From positions 1 through 64,000 of the forward strand of contig VTPC01091008.1 of the NCBI GenBank assembly GCA_011009095.1: a DNA stretch of 64,000 bases, read 5' to 3'. Below the pieces are notes generated by a model, which was given only the letters and a program-made list of their open reading frames with translations, did not search any database and was not told the DNA's origin. A program made the position numbers and the translations under genes. The stretch is from Ignelater luminosus (taxonomy: Eukaryota; Arthropoda; Insecta; Coleoptera; Elateridae). Shown one piece after another: positions 20,996-31,801 of the stretch. The stretch's first letter is position 1, and every line of letters begins with the position of its first letter.

Positions 20996-21202
20996 TTCTA
21001 TGAAACCATTGGGTTATGTCATGCGATGGTGAAGCAGGACCTAATATGAGAGTACCACAGTCGCCATCTACAAAACCGGCTTTCCATGACAGGGTATCAA
21101 ATTCGCACTGGCGCCATGAGTACTTCATATAGATATTCGTGCATATATGATGAGGGGGCATTACTTCGCAAGTGTAACATGCTCTACGAAGTGTGCTATA
21201 TC
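20996..21202 (-). CDS. Orphan host exon, Cys-rich, family unknown
   Basis: On the minus strand a good acceptor (TGTGTTTCTTTTAG) precedes 21202 and a consensus donor (GAA then GTAAGT) follows 20996. The 207-nt segment between is open in one frame, phase 1 at both ends. It encodes about 68 residues with RACYTCEVMPPHHIC, YSWRQCEFDTLSWKAGF and DGDCGTLILGPAS. Five cysteines and a symmetric phase suggest an extracellular module. I do not recognise the family. No partner exon was found, so it may be one exon of a long-intron gene or a chance reading. The local base composition is less AT-rich than the flanks. Confidence 0.4.
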
Positions 21203-21367
21203 CTAAAAGAAACACAATAATTATCGTAGTAACATAGTTAGTTATGAAAAAATCGACATTTAATAGTGGCATAAGGTTATGAAAAATTTGACTTTTCAAA
21301 ACGAAATTAGAAAATAGTATATTTCGATGCAAGTGCGCTGTCACGCCATGTTTCAGGCGTGAGGGCG

Positions 21368-21525
21368 CAGTTTGAAGCACGAGGCTTACGTCAAGTGCTG
21401 CAAAAAAGGCGTGACAACAATGTTTGGATGGGAGTACTAGCAGGAAACATTACTGGACCTTACTTTTTACCACAACGCCTGAATGGTGGTGAAAATTATT
21501 TCCAATTCATTAACGAACTGATCTA
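21368..21525 (+). pseudogene. DDE transposase fragment, Tc1/mariner superfamily
   Basis: QFEARGLRQVLQKRRDNNVW leads into MGVLAGNITGPYFLPQRLNG and YFQFINELI, then a stop. The V-W-x-G...G-P-x-F/Y-L-P-x-R-L-x-G pattern is the segment between the first and second catalytic acids in Tc3-like transposases. Nothing before or after it is recognisable. It could derive from the same family as the element at 2692-3988, which lacks this part. Confidence 0.6.
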
Positions 21526-21704
21526 AATTAGATTTACCTAGATATGGAAACAGTAGAAGCACAAGCAGCGTCATTATTATAACTTGTATAATGTGCGCCA
21601 TTCTTGTAATATACTGAAAACATAAATTACTTCTTCTTTACTTAGGTAAACTGATGTGGTTGACGCACAAAATGTAAGTTACCCAATCAATCACTGTTTT
21701 ATAC

Positions 21705-22905
21705 ACAAGGGTTGTTAGAAAGATTTCTGCAATCGGGTACTTCCGGTAGTGTTAGCGTTGTGCCATTGTCAAATTTAAAAAATTTGTCACTTCTAACCTA
21801 TAATTCAGTTGATAGTTCCTACCCAAGCTAACCAGTTCTGTTTACATACCGCTTTGGAAAAAGTAATATTGTGAAAAAAAGCAACTTAAGACCCAAACAA
21901 TGCATCGAACGGCTTAATGCGGCTTTTAGTGAGGAAGCTCCATCGAATAAAACTGCCTATAATTGGTTTGCTGAGTTCCAGCGTGAATGTTCTTTTCTCA
22001 ATGATGAATTTTGTCAAGGTAGTCCATCCACGTTTGTTGTTGCCACTAACGCTGATGATGTGCGTAAAATGATTGAGCGAGATCGACATGTGACATACCG
22101 TGAAATAGGGGTCACCTTGGGCATTGACATGAAACCAATACACATGATTTTACAAGATCATTAAAGCGGAAGCTTTCCAGTCACTGGATTCCACATAATT
22201 TGAGTGGAGCTCAAAAGAAGAATCTTGTAAACTGGTACAAAGAAATGCTAAAGAAATTCAACCAAGGTCGTTCAAATTTAGTATACGTTATTGTTACTGG
22301 TGATGAAAGTTGGATTTACTCATACGAGCCGGAAACTAAACAACAATAGTGGATGTTTCGAGTTGAGTCGAAACCCATAAAAGTTGTTAGTTCACGCAGT
22401 GTTGCAAAGCATATAATCGCATCTTTCTTCCGTATTTCTGGACATGTGGCAACCATAGCCTTACAGGATCGAAGAACTGTGAACGCTGATTGGTACACAA
22501 CAATTTGTTTACCGGAAGTCATCTGTCAAATCAGAAAAATCAATCCGAATCGGCGCATCATTTTTCACCACGACATACAATGCAAGTTCCCACACAACTT
22601 CACAAACTGTCGACGTTTTAGCCAGTGAAAACGTGAAATTGATGTCGCATTGTCCGTATTCGCCTGATGTAGTACCAAATGACTTCTTTCTGTTCCCGAC
22701 AATCAAAACTAAGACGCGTGGTGAGCGTTATTCTTTGCCTGAAGCATCCGTTGAGGCATTTAGGCAACTGGTTTCTGAGGTACCAGCTTCAGATTGGAAG
22801 AAATGCCTCGAATATTGGTTTGATCATATGCAAAAGTGTATTGATGTTAAGGGCGAATATTTTGAAAAACAATAAAGTAATTTACTAAATTGTTGTAGTG
22901 TACTC
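21705..22905 (+). pseudogene. Second mariner transposase (SETMAR-like clade), decayed
   Basis: MKKSNLRPKQCIERLNAAF at 21871 starts the N-terminal domain. After a frame change come SHWIPHNLSGAQKKN, VIVTGDESWIYSYEPETKQQ (first Asp, then a stop), ALQDRRTVNADWYTTICLPE, RRIIFHHDI (second Asp), and after another shift YSPDVVPNDFFLFP (third Asp) and MQKCIDVKGEYFEKQ. The motif set is the mariner group that also gave rise to SETMAR, distinct from the copy at 19.5 kb. Element ends are uncertain: ACACAAGGGTTGTTAGAAAG (about 21705) may be the left end. Three frames and a stop make it inactive. Confidence 0.8.
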
Positions 22906-23436
22906 CGTGTACCAAATAATTATAATAGTCTTTATACCAATAGCTTTTATTATATAACACACAGCTCACAAAAAATACAATTACAAGATTATAAACTTTG
23001 CAAAGCAATACACATTTCGTTGACAGTTCATATATATTGTAACTATAACAACGTGAAACGACCTGACAGTATACAGTCAGATTTACACAAACATCACAAA
23101 GAATCGCATGTTTTACTATTTGGTTTTTATTTCATTTTTTGTGTTTATAAGAAGCCCTAGATGAAGTATTTTTGCAAAAATAAAATAACTTTAATAATTA
23201 TTTCATATTAAAAAATGCTTAAATATTTAAAATCGGTCAGTTGTTTTAAAACATCTACTATTGGCGAATGTGCAACTGACGTCATATTTTAGTAAACACA
23301 TAAGTGCTACAGCACTGACAGACGATCACCTTGTTTATCACATGTGAACAGTTTGTGTTACGTTATTATATAATTGTTATTTGTTGCCTGTTATTCTTAA
23401 GATTTATTATTTGTTAGATGCCGAATTCATTCCATA
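22905..23436. other. Unassigned spacer upstream of the SWIM-domain locus
   Basis: AT-rich with no coding match. It could hold the promoter of the SWIM-domain locus, but I see no convincing TATA or initiator pair. Confidence 0.3.
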
Positions 23437-24172
23437 ATGGCAGATGTTGGTTTTAGTAAGGCTCAGTCGGATAATTTGCTATGTATTGACGCTTTTATGG
23501 TGGTGCACTTTCTACACAATAATCCGTGTTTTTCATCAAGTGAAATTAGAGGAGTAAAGCAACAAACGTATAATACATATATTATATTAAAGTACCAAAC
23601 TGATTTGAAATTTATGGCTCATTATACATATATACAATAAAAGTACATACTCATTTAAATAGTCTATACATTTTATCCTTAAGGGCATCCCGAAAAGAGT
23701 ATGGTGATACTGTTGTAGGTTACGTTCAACTTAAAAGGGAAAGTAACCAGTGCATAATAAAATGCAAAATATACCCAGAGCACAAGATAAGATCCAAACT
23801 GTACAATGTTGCATTAATCGTTAATGAAATGGAAGAAACAATCATTAGTGTTCAGTGTCATGATTGTGCAGCATCGGAAGGTGCCTAACTTATTATTTAC
23901 AAGTAAAATATAAAACAAAATATTTTATAACTTTTATTGTTTGGGTGACTGCAAGCACACCTTGGCTTTTGTTAATGTGGACCCACCGTAGAAGTGAAGA
24001 ACTATCGTGTACTTCAACCGTTAGCTATTGGAAGAAATCTTTTCTTGCAAAAGTGGGAACTTCACTAAAATATATCACAGCTAATAAGATATATATAGAT
24101 AAAATGTTAAAAACATTGGAGTTGATTTGGAAAAATCATATTAGCAAAAAATTTCAAAGTATAAAAGTATAA
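23437..24172 (+). pseudogene. SWIM zinc-finger protein gene, 5' part, probably decayed
   Basis: Exon 1 (23437-23567) encodes MADVGFSKAQSDN through SSSEIRGVK. A 116-bp intron (donor GTATAA, acceptor CCTTAAG) joins in frame to exon 2 (23684-23880): SRKEYGDTVVGYVQLKRE, KIYPEHKIRSKLYNVAL and SVQCHDCAASE. The next break of about 64 bp starts GT but ends GG where AG is needed. Exon 3 continues CKH, completing a C-x-x-C...C-x-H SWIM-type finger, then a +1 shift, then LMWTHRRSEELS and KVGTSLKYI. In other insects this block precedes a YqaJ-type nuclease domain, which is absent here. The broken acceptor plus the shift argue for a pseudogene. Confidence 0.6.
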
Positions 24173-24174
24173 TT

Positions 24175-24930
24175 TTTTTGTCATTGCTTCAGGATATAAA
24201 TATGAAAAATTTTTGTTTAGTTGCAATAAATATTTACAAATCTGAAATTGTTTTGCGAAACTAAAAATAATTATTAAATTGAAAATATAAATTTGTATTT
24301 ATACAATATTTTTTCTGTTATTCCTCTGCCCTCATGTAGTTCACATGTATAAAATAATACGTGGTTTTCGCCACCATTAATAAATTTACGCCGAAATTTC
24401 GACTTATAAACACTGATTACAACCATACAGCAGCGGTATCGTGTGTGAACGTCGCCCGGCAATACCTAATACCACAGAACAATACAAAATTGAGAAGGGC
24501 GGGTTTAACGTAAATTTACGAAAACAGCAAAATTTACGCCATCTGGTGTTCTCCTGGGCTATTAGGATACTAAACAGAATACCGCCAGATTCGAATTACT
24601 GATTTGAGCGGGGGTTTTTAAAATAAACTTCTTTTATTTTGATGCTTGGATTAAGCAAATAAAAAACCAGACCAAATTCAAATAACATTTTATTTACAAA
24701 TTATACTTAATAATAAACAGTAGTTTTAAATATTGCAGTAAGATACTTAACCTACAAAATATAGCAAAGTAAATGCAATAACTAACATTGTATGTGTGAT
24801 AAAATAAAAATTACATAGTAACTATGTAAACTAAATACACTAAAAATTAATCTATTCCTAAAAATTAAATATATTTACAAAGCCTGCTACTTTCGCATCG
24901 CCTTAAATCTCTTAACTGTATTTACATGTC
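24175..24930. other. Unassigned AT-rich spacer
   Basis: It lies between the SWIM locus and the 3' end of the P-like relic. Short inverted repeats of CGTAAATTTACG type occur near 24510. It may include the untranslated tail of the P-like gene. No terminal repeat was identified. Confidence 0.3.
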
Positions 24931-24936
24931 CTGCGC

Positions 24937-26213
24937 TTACAGTTTTAGATTTTTTTTTTCTTGAACATATTTATAAATTGTTAGTCTGATACAATTATTG
25001 ATAAAAGATTCAGCAGTATTATGTTCGCTGCATGTATTAATTAAAGAATTAAAGAGCTCGTTGTTAAGCTCTTTAAATTTATTTTCAATTTGCTGCAAGT
25101 GACCACAGTATTCCAAATATTCATACAGCCTGTTATGTATTTGGTCTACTGTGGTAATAGCCTTTTCGCTAGCATAAATTAAATTAGTCGTGGCATTTCG
25201 ATGTTCTTTAAAATTAACAAATATATGTTTGTTAGTTACTTCACTACTTAACAATGTTTTTTTACAAGCATCACAATCGGGAATTACAATTTTATGAAGA
25301 AGATAACCAGTTACGTATGCTGTTGCTTGATTATCTTCAATATTTGAAGTTGATTCGGAGACAAATTCTTTATAATCAATAACATCTAAATTTTGTGCAT
25401 TATCATACCATCCTTCTAAGAAATTAGTTAAATTGGATAGTGGACTGCAATTATCATTTTCACAATTGCCATTTGTTGAAATATGTGATAAATTATTTAC
25501 TACAGAAGTCTTTAGGGCTGCTACAAATTGATGACAAGTGGGATTTGTGTTACGTACCCCATGTTGCCTTACAAGACCAAATAGATTTTCTAGGGGATCC
25601 TGATTTACTGATCTCAAAGAAAGATACTTGAAACCTTCCTGTTTCATTCTGTTCCAGATGTCTATAATGGACCTGGTAGTAATTTGCCACCCTTCTATAA
25701 AAGCATATTGCTTTGTGACATCTTTTCCTGCATCAAGCGTAATTAATTTCCACTGCGATAATTGCACCAACATATTTGACCAAAAGGTTAAATGTGGAGA
25801 ATTTTCTGACAAAGCGCGATAGAATTCTTTGCTCGAAACAAAGCCAAAACCATTTAATAAATCTAACAATTTATCTATGGTTTCAACAAACTCAGCTGTA
25901 TATATAGCCTCAGCAGGTAAATCACCAGAATTCACAAATGTTTCTATAGCTGCTGCCATTGAATGACTCAACTGAGCAGCAGCAACATTAACTTTCATTT
26001 TTAAGAAACTGTCGCTAAAATTAAAATGTGATTGATTTAATTTTGGTAATAGACTGTATGTCCGTTTCTGTTTGTCTAAATGAAATGCATTCTCTATATA
26101 TTAAAATTTTGCAACTTTACCAGATTCAAACTGTATTGCACATCTGAGTAAAGCATTTCTTGTGTTTTTTAGCAAGTGAGGGACATCATAAATTGTACAC
26201 ACACTTTGATTAT
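24937..26213 (-). pseudogene. P-element/THAP9-type transposase, C-terminal half
   Basis: Minus-strand blocks in order: CTIYDVPHLLKNTRNALL (the D-x-P-H-L-x-K motif of P-type transposases), a single stop at about 26101, YIENAFHLDKQ, then from 25998 VNVAAAQLSHSMAAAIETF, LPAEAIYTAEFVETIDKL, EGWQITTRSIIDIWN, NQDPLENLFGLVRQHG, AYVTGYLLHKI, and a CDACKK zinc-like pair. This matches the second half of P-element and THAP9 transposases. The THAP finger and first catalytic part are absent, replaced by an (ATT)n tract directly upstream. Apart from one stop, 353 codons remain open, so decay is recent or only partial. Confidence 0.85.
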
Positions 26214-26244
26214 TTACTACAAAATGATAGGAAGTAGGTTCTCC

Positions 26245-26815
26245 TCTATTATTAGTATCACTATTATTAGTATCACTATTATTAGTAATATTATTATTAG
26301 TATTACTATAATTACTATTACTATTATTAGTATTACTATTATTAGTATTACTATTATTAGTATTAGTATTATTAATATTACCATTATTAGTATTACTATT
26401 ATTAGTATTACTATTATTAGTAAAACTATTATTAGTTTTGCTATTATTAGTATAATTATTATTAGTATAATTATTATTACTATTATTAATATTATTATTA
26501 TTAGTATTACTATTATTAATATTATAATTATTAGTATTATTATTATTAGTATTATTATTATTTATAGTATTATTATTATTAGTATTATTATTATCAGTAT
26601 TACTATTATTAATATTATTATTATTAGTATTATTATTACTAGTATTATTACTATTGATAGTATTACTATTGATAGTATTATTATTATTAGTATTATTATT
26701 ATTAGTATTATAATTATTAGTATTATTATTATTTGTAGTATTATTATTATTAGTATTATTATTATTAGTATTACTATTATTAATATTATTATTATTGTTA
26801 TTATTATTTTTTTTT
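26245..26815. repeat. (ATT)n microsatellite with 15-bp higher order
   Basis: About 570 bp of ATT triplets with regular AGT/ACT interruptions. Many blocks follow a 15-bp unit TATTACTATTATTAG. Read on the minus strand it is (TAA)n. Long Asn- or Ile-rich ORFs on both strands are products of the repeat. Confidence 0.95.
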
Positions 26816-26963
26816 CTTGTATTATGCAGCATCAACTGCTATGGTTATTAGCTGCCATGTGTCGAGGAGAAAGTTCCTGTCACGAGTAATTATTACTAAC
26901 ACGAATATCACGCTAACAAAGACCGCACACGAAATATCACAGGCCATGTATCACAGTAAGTTA

Positions 26964-27332
26964 TCACATGTTTTGGATATCTGCTGCGTTTTCTGGACCT
27001 TTAGGTAGATACAGGTTACAAATAGACATACAGATGGGATAGGAGGTGCGTATGGCGACTACTTGAAGTGTAGAGTTGATTGAGAGTTCTGTTGCAGGGA
27101 TATCCTCTCTAATAAAGATAGCTACCCCTCCACTAGCCCGATTGCAATCAGGTCCGTCCGTTCTGTGACACGAAAAACCCCTGAGGTTAAACGGTTGACC
27201 TGCTTTCAATCTAGTTTCTTGGAGACACAGACAGAAGGCATTTTTATCGACAATGATCTTTTTAATTTCAGGATAATGATGAACTAATCCGTTGCAGTTA
27301 ACCTGAATTAAGGTGTTAGTTGTAAAAGACAT
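26964..27332 (-). pseudogene. LINE ORF2 start: AP-endonuclease N-terminal part
   Basis: MSFTTNTLIQVNCNGL is the expected first strand with the Asn of the active site. FCLCLQETRLKAGQPF has the catalytic Glu. SGGVAIFIREDIPA, LQVVAIRTSYP and SICNLYLPKGPE are the next conserved strands. The frame ends after about 120 codons, where sequence identity to an endonuclease stops and other DNA begins, so His/Asp catalytic residues further on are missing. Confidence 0.8.
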
Positions 27333-27466
27333 TGTGGAAGAATGGTTATGAATTAATGTAAAAGAATCATTGTATAGACGTTAAAACATATGGTAAGATT
27401 GAATTATTATTATTAAATTATTATGATTATTAGATAAATAGAAGGTAAGTAGCCCACTGCTATCTA

Positions 27467-28857
27467 TTACCTCCCTGAGAGCCTTTGCGAGGTTTTCCCA
27501 ATGGCCATCTTTTTTCTTTTTCTTTCCTGTTGACAGTTCTCGTTAGACTCTGCGCTCGAGTCGATTACAGATAGGTCATCCTCTCTTGCACTGCCAGTAT
27601 CTGTGGATCCTGATTGGTTGCGTTTGCGCTTGTCTTTGGCGGAGTCTGACTCCATTGCTAGCGCAGTGTCAGTATTTGATGCTTCCGCTTCGAAAATGAT
27701 AATTTCTGACGTCGATTGATTAGAAGCGACGGATTTGGCCGTCGGTATCGCAGGAGGGGGCATAGATGTGCTATCGCTAATATCTAGATTGATATTGCGT
27801 TGGCTTAGACTTGGGGTCGTTCTTGGTACAGAGGACTGAAGTTGTAGAAGAGACTTTATTTCTTTTACCACGGCGGCAGTGATTTGAGGTACTAAGGCTT
27901 GTACGGCGGGTACTATGTTCGATGTCTGGCTAGGTTTTGCTGCGACTTGAGAGTACGAAAGCCCTCCTTTTGGAACGACCTGCTTTCGGGCTTCAGCGTA
28001 TGGTATTTTTTGTAATGTTTGGATGGTTTTGATTTCTTTTTCTAGTCTATAAACCGGGCATTTGGGTGACAACGACGAATGGTTTCCATCACAATTTACG
28101 CAAACGAATGGCATCTTGAACTTTTACGAACAGGTTTGCCGCAATTGCAAATAGGGTTTCTTTTGCAATTTGCAGATATGTGACCGAATGACTGACATCT
28201 GTAACATCTCAGTGGCGCCGGTATGTATGGTCTAACTTCTAAGCTGTAGAAAGATACTTTAACCCTTCCGGGCAGCTTGATGCGGTTAAAAGTAAGAAGC
28301 ACCGAAGCCGTATTAACGGATACTCCGTTTCGCTTGGTTATCATGCGTTTCGCTTCTACCACTCCATCTTCGCTTAATGCCTCTGCTATTTCATCGACGG
28401 AGCAATTTAGCAGATCTCTATGGGATATTATGCCTTTAGTGTAATTATGCCTCTCGTGCGGAACAACTGTTATCGGTTGGCCTCCGAAAGTCTGCATTTG
28501 ACAGATCTTCTTTGCTTGTGTGAAATTTGCTACTTCCATAAGTAAACCTTTTTTAACTGCTTTAACCTGTCCTATTTCTGTCCTTATGACACGCTCGATT
28601 ATGAAAGGGTTGTCTTGGGAAAAATCACCAGTCAACTTTTTTATAACATAAAAAACATTACTAAACATTCTACTGTTTCCAAAACTATTGACATGTCTTA
28701 TATTCGATAAAGACGAACGAGAGGGGTTTTTAGGTGGTTCCCCATCCACCGCATAAGGGTTGGGATTTTTATTGGTTGAAGGAAGTTGGGAAAGAGGGGA
28801 TGAATGAGACGGGGGGTGTGGCACTTTCGACATATTTCCTTGATCTTTGGAGTCCAT
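27467..28857 (-). pseudogene. I/jockey-type LINE ORF1 (gag-like), one frameshift
   Basis: The start MDSKDQG at 28857 is the first ATG downstream of the leader. Blocks: ERVIRTEIGQVKAVKKG and the RNA-binding region, RVKVSFYSLEVRPYIP, then the first knuckle CYRCQSFGHISANC and a second CNCGK. At about 28100 the frame shifts by one and continues CVNCDGNHSSLSPKC (third knuckle), PVYRLEKEIKTIQTLQK and PYAEARK. A long Ser-rich, then basic tail closes the ORF. The three-knuckle order is that of the RNA-binding ORF1 protein of I and jockey LINEs. One frameshift in about 460 codons suggests recent loss of function. Confidence 0.8.
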
Positions 28858-29410
28858 GTAAATAATAATAAAAAAAAAAGATAAGTGATGCTGTGTATGT
28901 AAATGTTGGTAATCCTCGAGTGTTTGGCCGACGAACGGCACCAAGGAAAACCCGTGAACTCAACCGATCCGAAACTGCAGTGGCCTCGGAGGAGCGATCC
29001 ATTCTACCAACAGTGGGGGGGAGTTCCGATTGCCAATCGGGACCACAGCAGCAGTGGGCTTTTTTTTGCCAGTTGATAGGGCAGCCGGGCAAAAGATACA
29101 ACTGGCTAGGTTATCCCGGGCCCCTGTACTACCTGGCGGCCGGATGTGCCACGTATCCGTTTTATCCCCTGTACCCTCTACAGGTAGGACCCAAGAGCCC
29201 CAGGTCCTCCCCGATGCCAACGCTGTCCAAACGAGGATTGTGTAGTGTTGGTTTAACGCTCGCATACGTATACTGTGTGTGTGTTAATGTATAACCTGTA
29301 TGTGTATGGGCGTATATGCGAGCGCGTGATATGTTGGAACGGGGTGTACTGAGCTCGGTACCCGAGGGGTCGCTGCTCCCCAAGAACTGCCCGCTACAGC
29401 CCTCCTGCGG

Positions 29411-30165
29411 GTTATTATTATTATTATTATTATTATTACAATTATTACTATTATTATTATTACTATTAGTATTATTTATTGTTATTAGTATTATTATTAA
29501 TATTAGTATTACTCTTACTAGTATTATTATTATTCGTATAATTTTTATTAGTATTATTATTAGTATTCCTATTATTAGTATTATTATTATTAGTATTATT
29601 ATTATTAGTTTTACTCTTATTAGTATTACTATTATTAGTATTACTATTATTAGTATTTCTATTATTAGTATTACTATTATTAGTATTACTATTATTAGTG
29701 TTACTATTATTAGTGTTACTATTATTATTATTAGTATTATTAATATTATTGTTATTATTATTATTATTATTCTTATTATTAGTATTATTATTTTTAGTAT
29801 TAATATTATTAGAATTATTATTATTAGTATTATTCTTATTAGTATTAGTATTAGTATTAGTATTATTATTATAAGTATTATTATTATTATTATCAGTATT
29901 ATTATTATCGGAATTATTATTATTAGTATTATTATCCTTAGTACTATTAGTATTATTAGTATTATTAGTATTATGAGTATTATACGTAGTATTATTATTA
30001 TTAGTATTATTAGTATTATTATTATTAGTATTATTAGTATTATTAGTATTATTAGTATTATTANNNNNNNNNNNTATTATTAGTATTATTAGTATTATTA
30101 ATATTATTAGTATTATTAGTATTATTAATATTATTATTATCAGTATTATTATTATCATTTATTAT
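29411..30165. repeat. Second (ATT)n microsatellite, contains assembly gap
   Basis: About 750 bp of the same ATT/AGT/ACT pattern as at 26245-26815. It begins directly at the 5' edge of the LINE leader. Eleven undetermined bases (30064-30074) mark an assembly gap, so the true length is not known. Confidence 0.95.
30064..30074. other. Assembly gap (11 N)
   Basis: Undetermined bases inside the microsatellite. Expected at a collapsed simple repeat. Confidence 0.99.
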
Positions 30166-30535
30166 TAACACAAATTAACGAATAACAAAACAAGAAATTA
30201 AAAATGATCCTAAAACTCTAGACAATTCACAAGACAAAAACGTGCATATGGCATGAAATCTTTTAAGTTAGGTTAAATTATTTCTTGTTGTAATCGTAGT
30301 GGCGATATAGTTTGTCTTTGTTTCACACATATTATTTGTGTTCACTCTAGCTTTCTCGTGTATTTTACTTGAAGTTGTTACTTTTACGTAGAATTACCAA
30401 CCTACAAAAATGTAACAGTTACCAATCTGCAAGATAAATTTATAGTTGAGCTGGATTGAAATACCCGTGTTGGATATCTAGCAGATATTTCTTGTGTATA
30501 ATTATAACTACCAGATAGCTAACAAGACGATTATA
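30166..30535. other. Spacer, possible Bel/Pao LTR remnant
   Basis: There is no coding content. The phrase ATCTAGCAGATATT (about 30475) recurs near 35460, on the far side of the Bel/Pao element and in the same orientation, as LTR ends would. Too little else matches to define LTRs. Confidence 0.3.
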
Positions 30536-30830
30536 CAAAAGATGGAGATACTGGCCCTTAGACATTTTACTTCCTATGCCTTTTCGATCCTTCATTGAAT
30601 AAGGACTCGCCTAGTCAATTCCAGTTGAGTGGAATGGATGCATAGATAATGTTCTTTCAACTGGCAGGTGACCCATGAGCTAGGAGATTGCTTTGGCATT
30701 ATGTCGGAAACATTTTGTGCAATTTCTAACTACCTTTTTTGCTAATATTTTTCCTGCGATGGGCCAGAAACGCTCCTGTATGCTACTAAGCAACAGTTTC
30801 GACCCGGCGTGTAAAAGTGTCTCATGCCCG
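30536..30830 (-). pseudogene. Bel/Pao integrase fragment
   Basis: RFWPIAGKILAKKVVRNC, TKCFRHNAKAIS, LMGHLPVERTLSMHPFHSTG and KDRKGIGSKMSKGQY give the zinc-binding C-x2-C end and the start of the catalytic core. The catalytic Asp position is recognisable (STGID), but the rest of the core is gone. Confidence 0.7.
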
Positions 30831-30934
30831 TTTTTAAATATTAACTTCGTTAAATAATGTTTCTTCGATAAAAGGAGTGGGTGCTTTTTATCGTAATTAA
30901 AATTAGATAATTGTAACCTACCGCCGACTCTTAT

Positions 30935-30938
<4 letters not shown>

Positions 30939-30981
<43 letters not shown>
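30939..30981. repeat. (TA)n microsatellite
   Basis: About 21 uninterrupted AT dinucleotides, between RT and integrase remnants of the Bel/Pao relic. Confidence 0.95.
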
Positions 30982-30982
<1 letters not shown>

Positions 30983-31079
30983 CCAAAAGAACCATACTTG
31001 CTATCACTGCCCAATGATATGATCTCTTAGGCCTACTCGCTCCAGTCATCGTGATTGCTAAACTCATTATTCATGAACT

Positions 31080-31800
31080 TTGACAGTTAATATTATGCTG
31101 GGATGAGTCGATTCAAATGGGCATCCATGAAAAATGGATCCATTATAAAGATAGGCGACACCACATTAACTGTTCTAGCAAATCCAAACCTGTAATTATG
31201 TCGTCTACGTAAACCTCCTCTTTAATGACTTGGAATTCCTATGGGTAATAGTCTTGATTGTCTACTGGAATTTGGATTAAGCATCGAATTGCAAGATATG
31301 GGGCGGATGTAGTACCGTAGGTAACTGTGCTTAGTTCGTAAGTAGAGATTTCATTGTTGGTGGTTTCACGCCATAGAATTCGTTGATATCTTTTATGTTC
31401 GGGATGCACCCAAACGATCCAATATATTTCGTATCTTCTACATCGGCTGTAAATACGTACTGGTGCAATCTGAATCTAGTGATAATTGAGAAAATATCAT
31501 TTTGTAAAGTAGGTCCGGTAAATTGTGCCTCGTTTATGGTTAACCCTGTTTCTAATTTGCACGACCCATCAAACACCACTAGTAATTTAGTTGTTTCGCT
31601 CGATTCTTTAATTATCGCGTGATGTGGTAGATAGAATGCGTTTGGTTTCGGTTTGCGACATATGATTTAAACTCTGATATTTTTGCATGAACTTGATGTA
31701 ATTTGCGTTAAGAACCGGACTGGTTTCCAATCGCCTCTCTAAATCTTTGAGTCTAGCAAGTGCAACGTCATACAAGTTACCTAGTTCATTATGGAGCGAT
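31080..31800 (-). pseudogene. Bel/Pao reverse transcriptase
   Basis: LHNELGNLYDVALARLKDLE and NANYIKFMQKYQSLNHM precede the RT. Then come KLLVVFDGSCKLETGLTIN, FTGPTLQNDIFSIITRFR, YVFTADVED, YGTTSAPYLAIRCL and EEVYVDDIITGLD. The catalytic YVDD and the preceding TAD motif are intact, but several shifts and stops separate the blocks. Confidence 0.8.
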
Positions 31801-31801
31801 G

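Larger units (their letters stand above)
26964..29410 (-). mobile_element. I-clade LINE, 5' part: 5'UTR, ORF1, start of ORF2
   Basis: The minus-strand order is a G+C-rich leader (29410-28858), ORF1 (28857-27467), a 134-bp gap and the start of ORF2 (27332-26964). The copy stops inside the endonuclease domain, so RT and RNase H are absent. Its two outer sides face long (TAA)n arrays, 29411-30165 upstream and, after 130 bp of other DNA, 26245-26815 downstream. I elements are known to end in TAA repeats. Confidence 0.75.

Noticed and set aside
26101-26889. Long Asn-rich and Ile-rich ORFs on both strands
   Set aside because: They are translations of the (ATT)n microsatellite. The only real coding part is the P-like block at 26101-26213.
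29350-29365. GAGCTCGGTACCCG, the same as part of a common cloning-vector linker
   Set aside because: Only 14 bases match and the next base differs. No other linker sites are adjacent, and the surrounding leader is continuous with a LINE, so vector contamination is unlikely.
29316-30158. 255- and 228-codon ORFs through 29.3-30.2 kb
   Set aside because: Products of the second (ATT)n tract, with undetermined bases inside.
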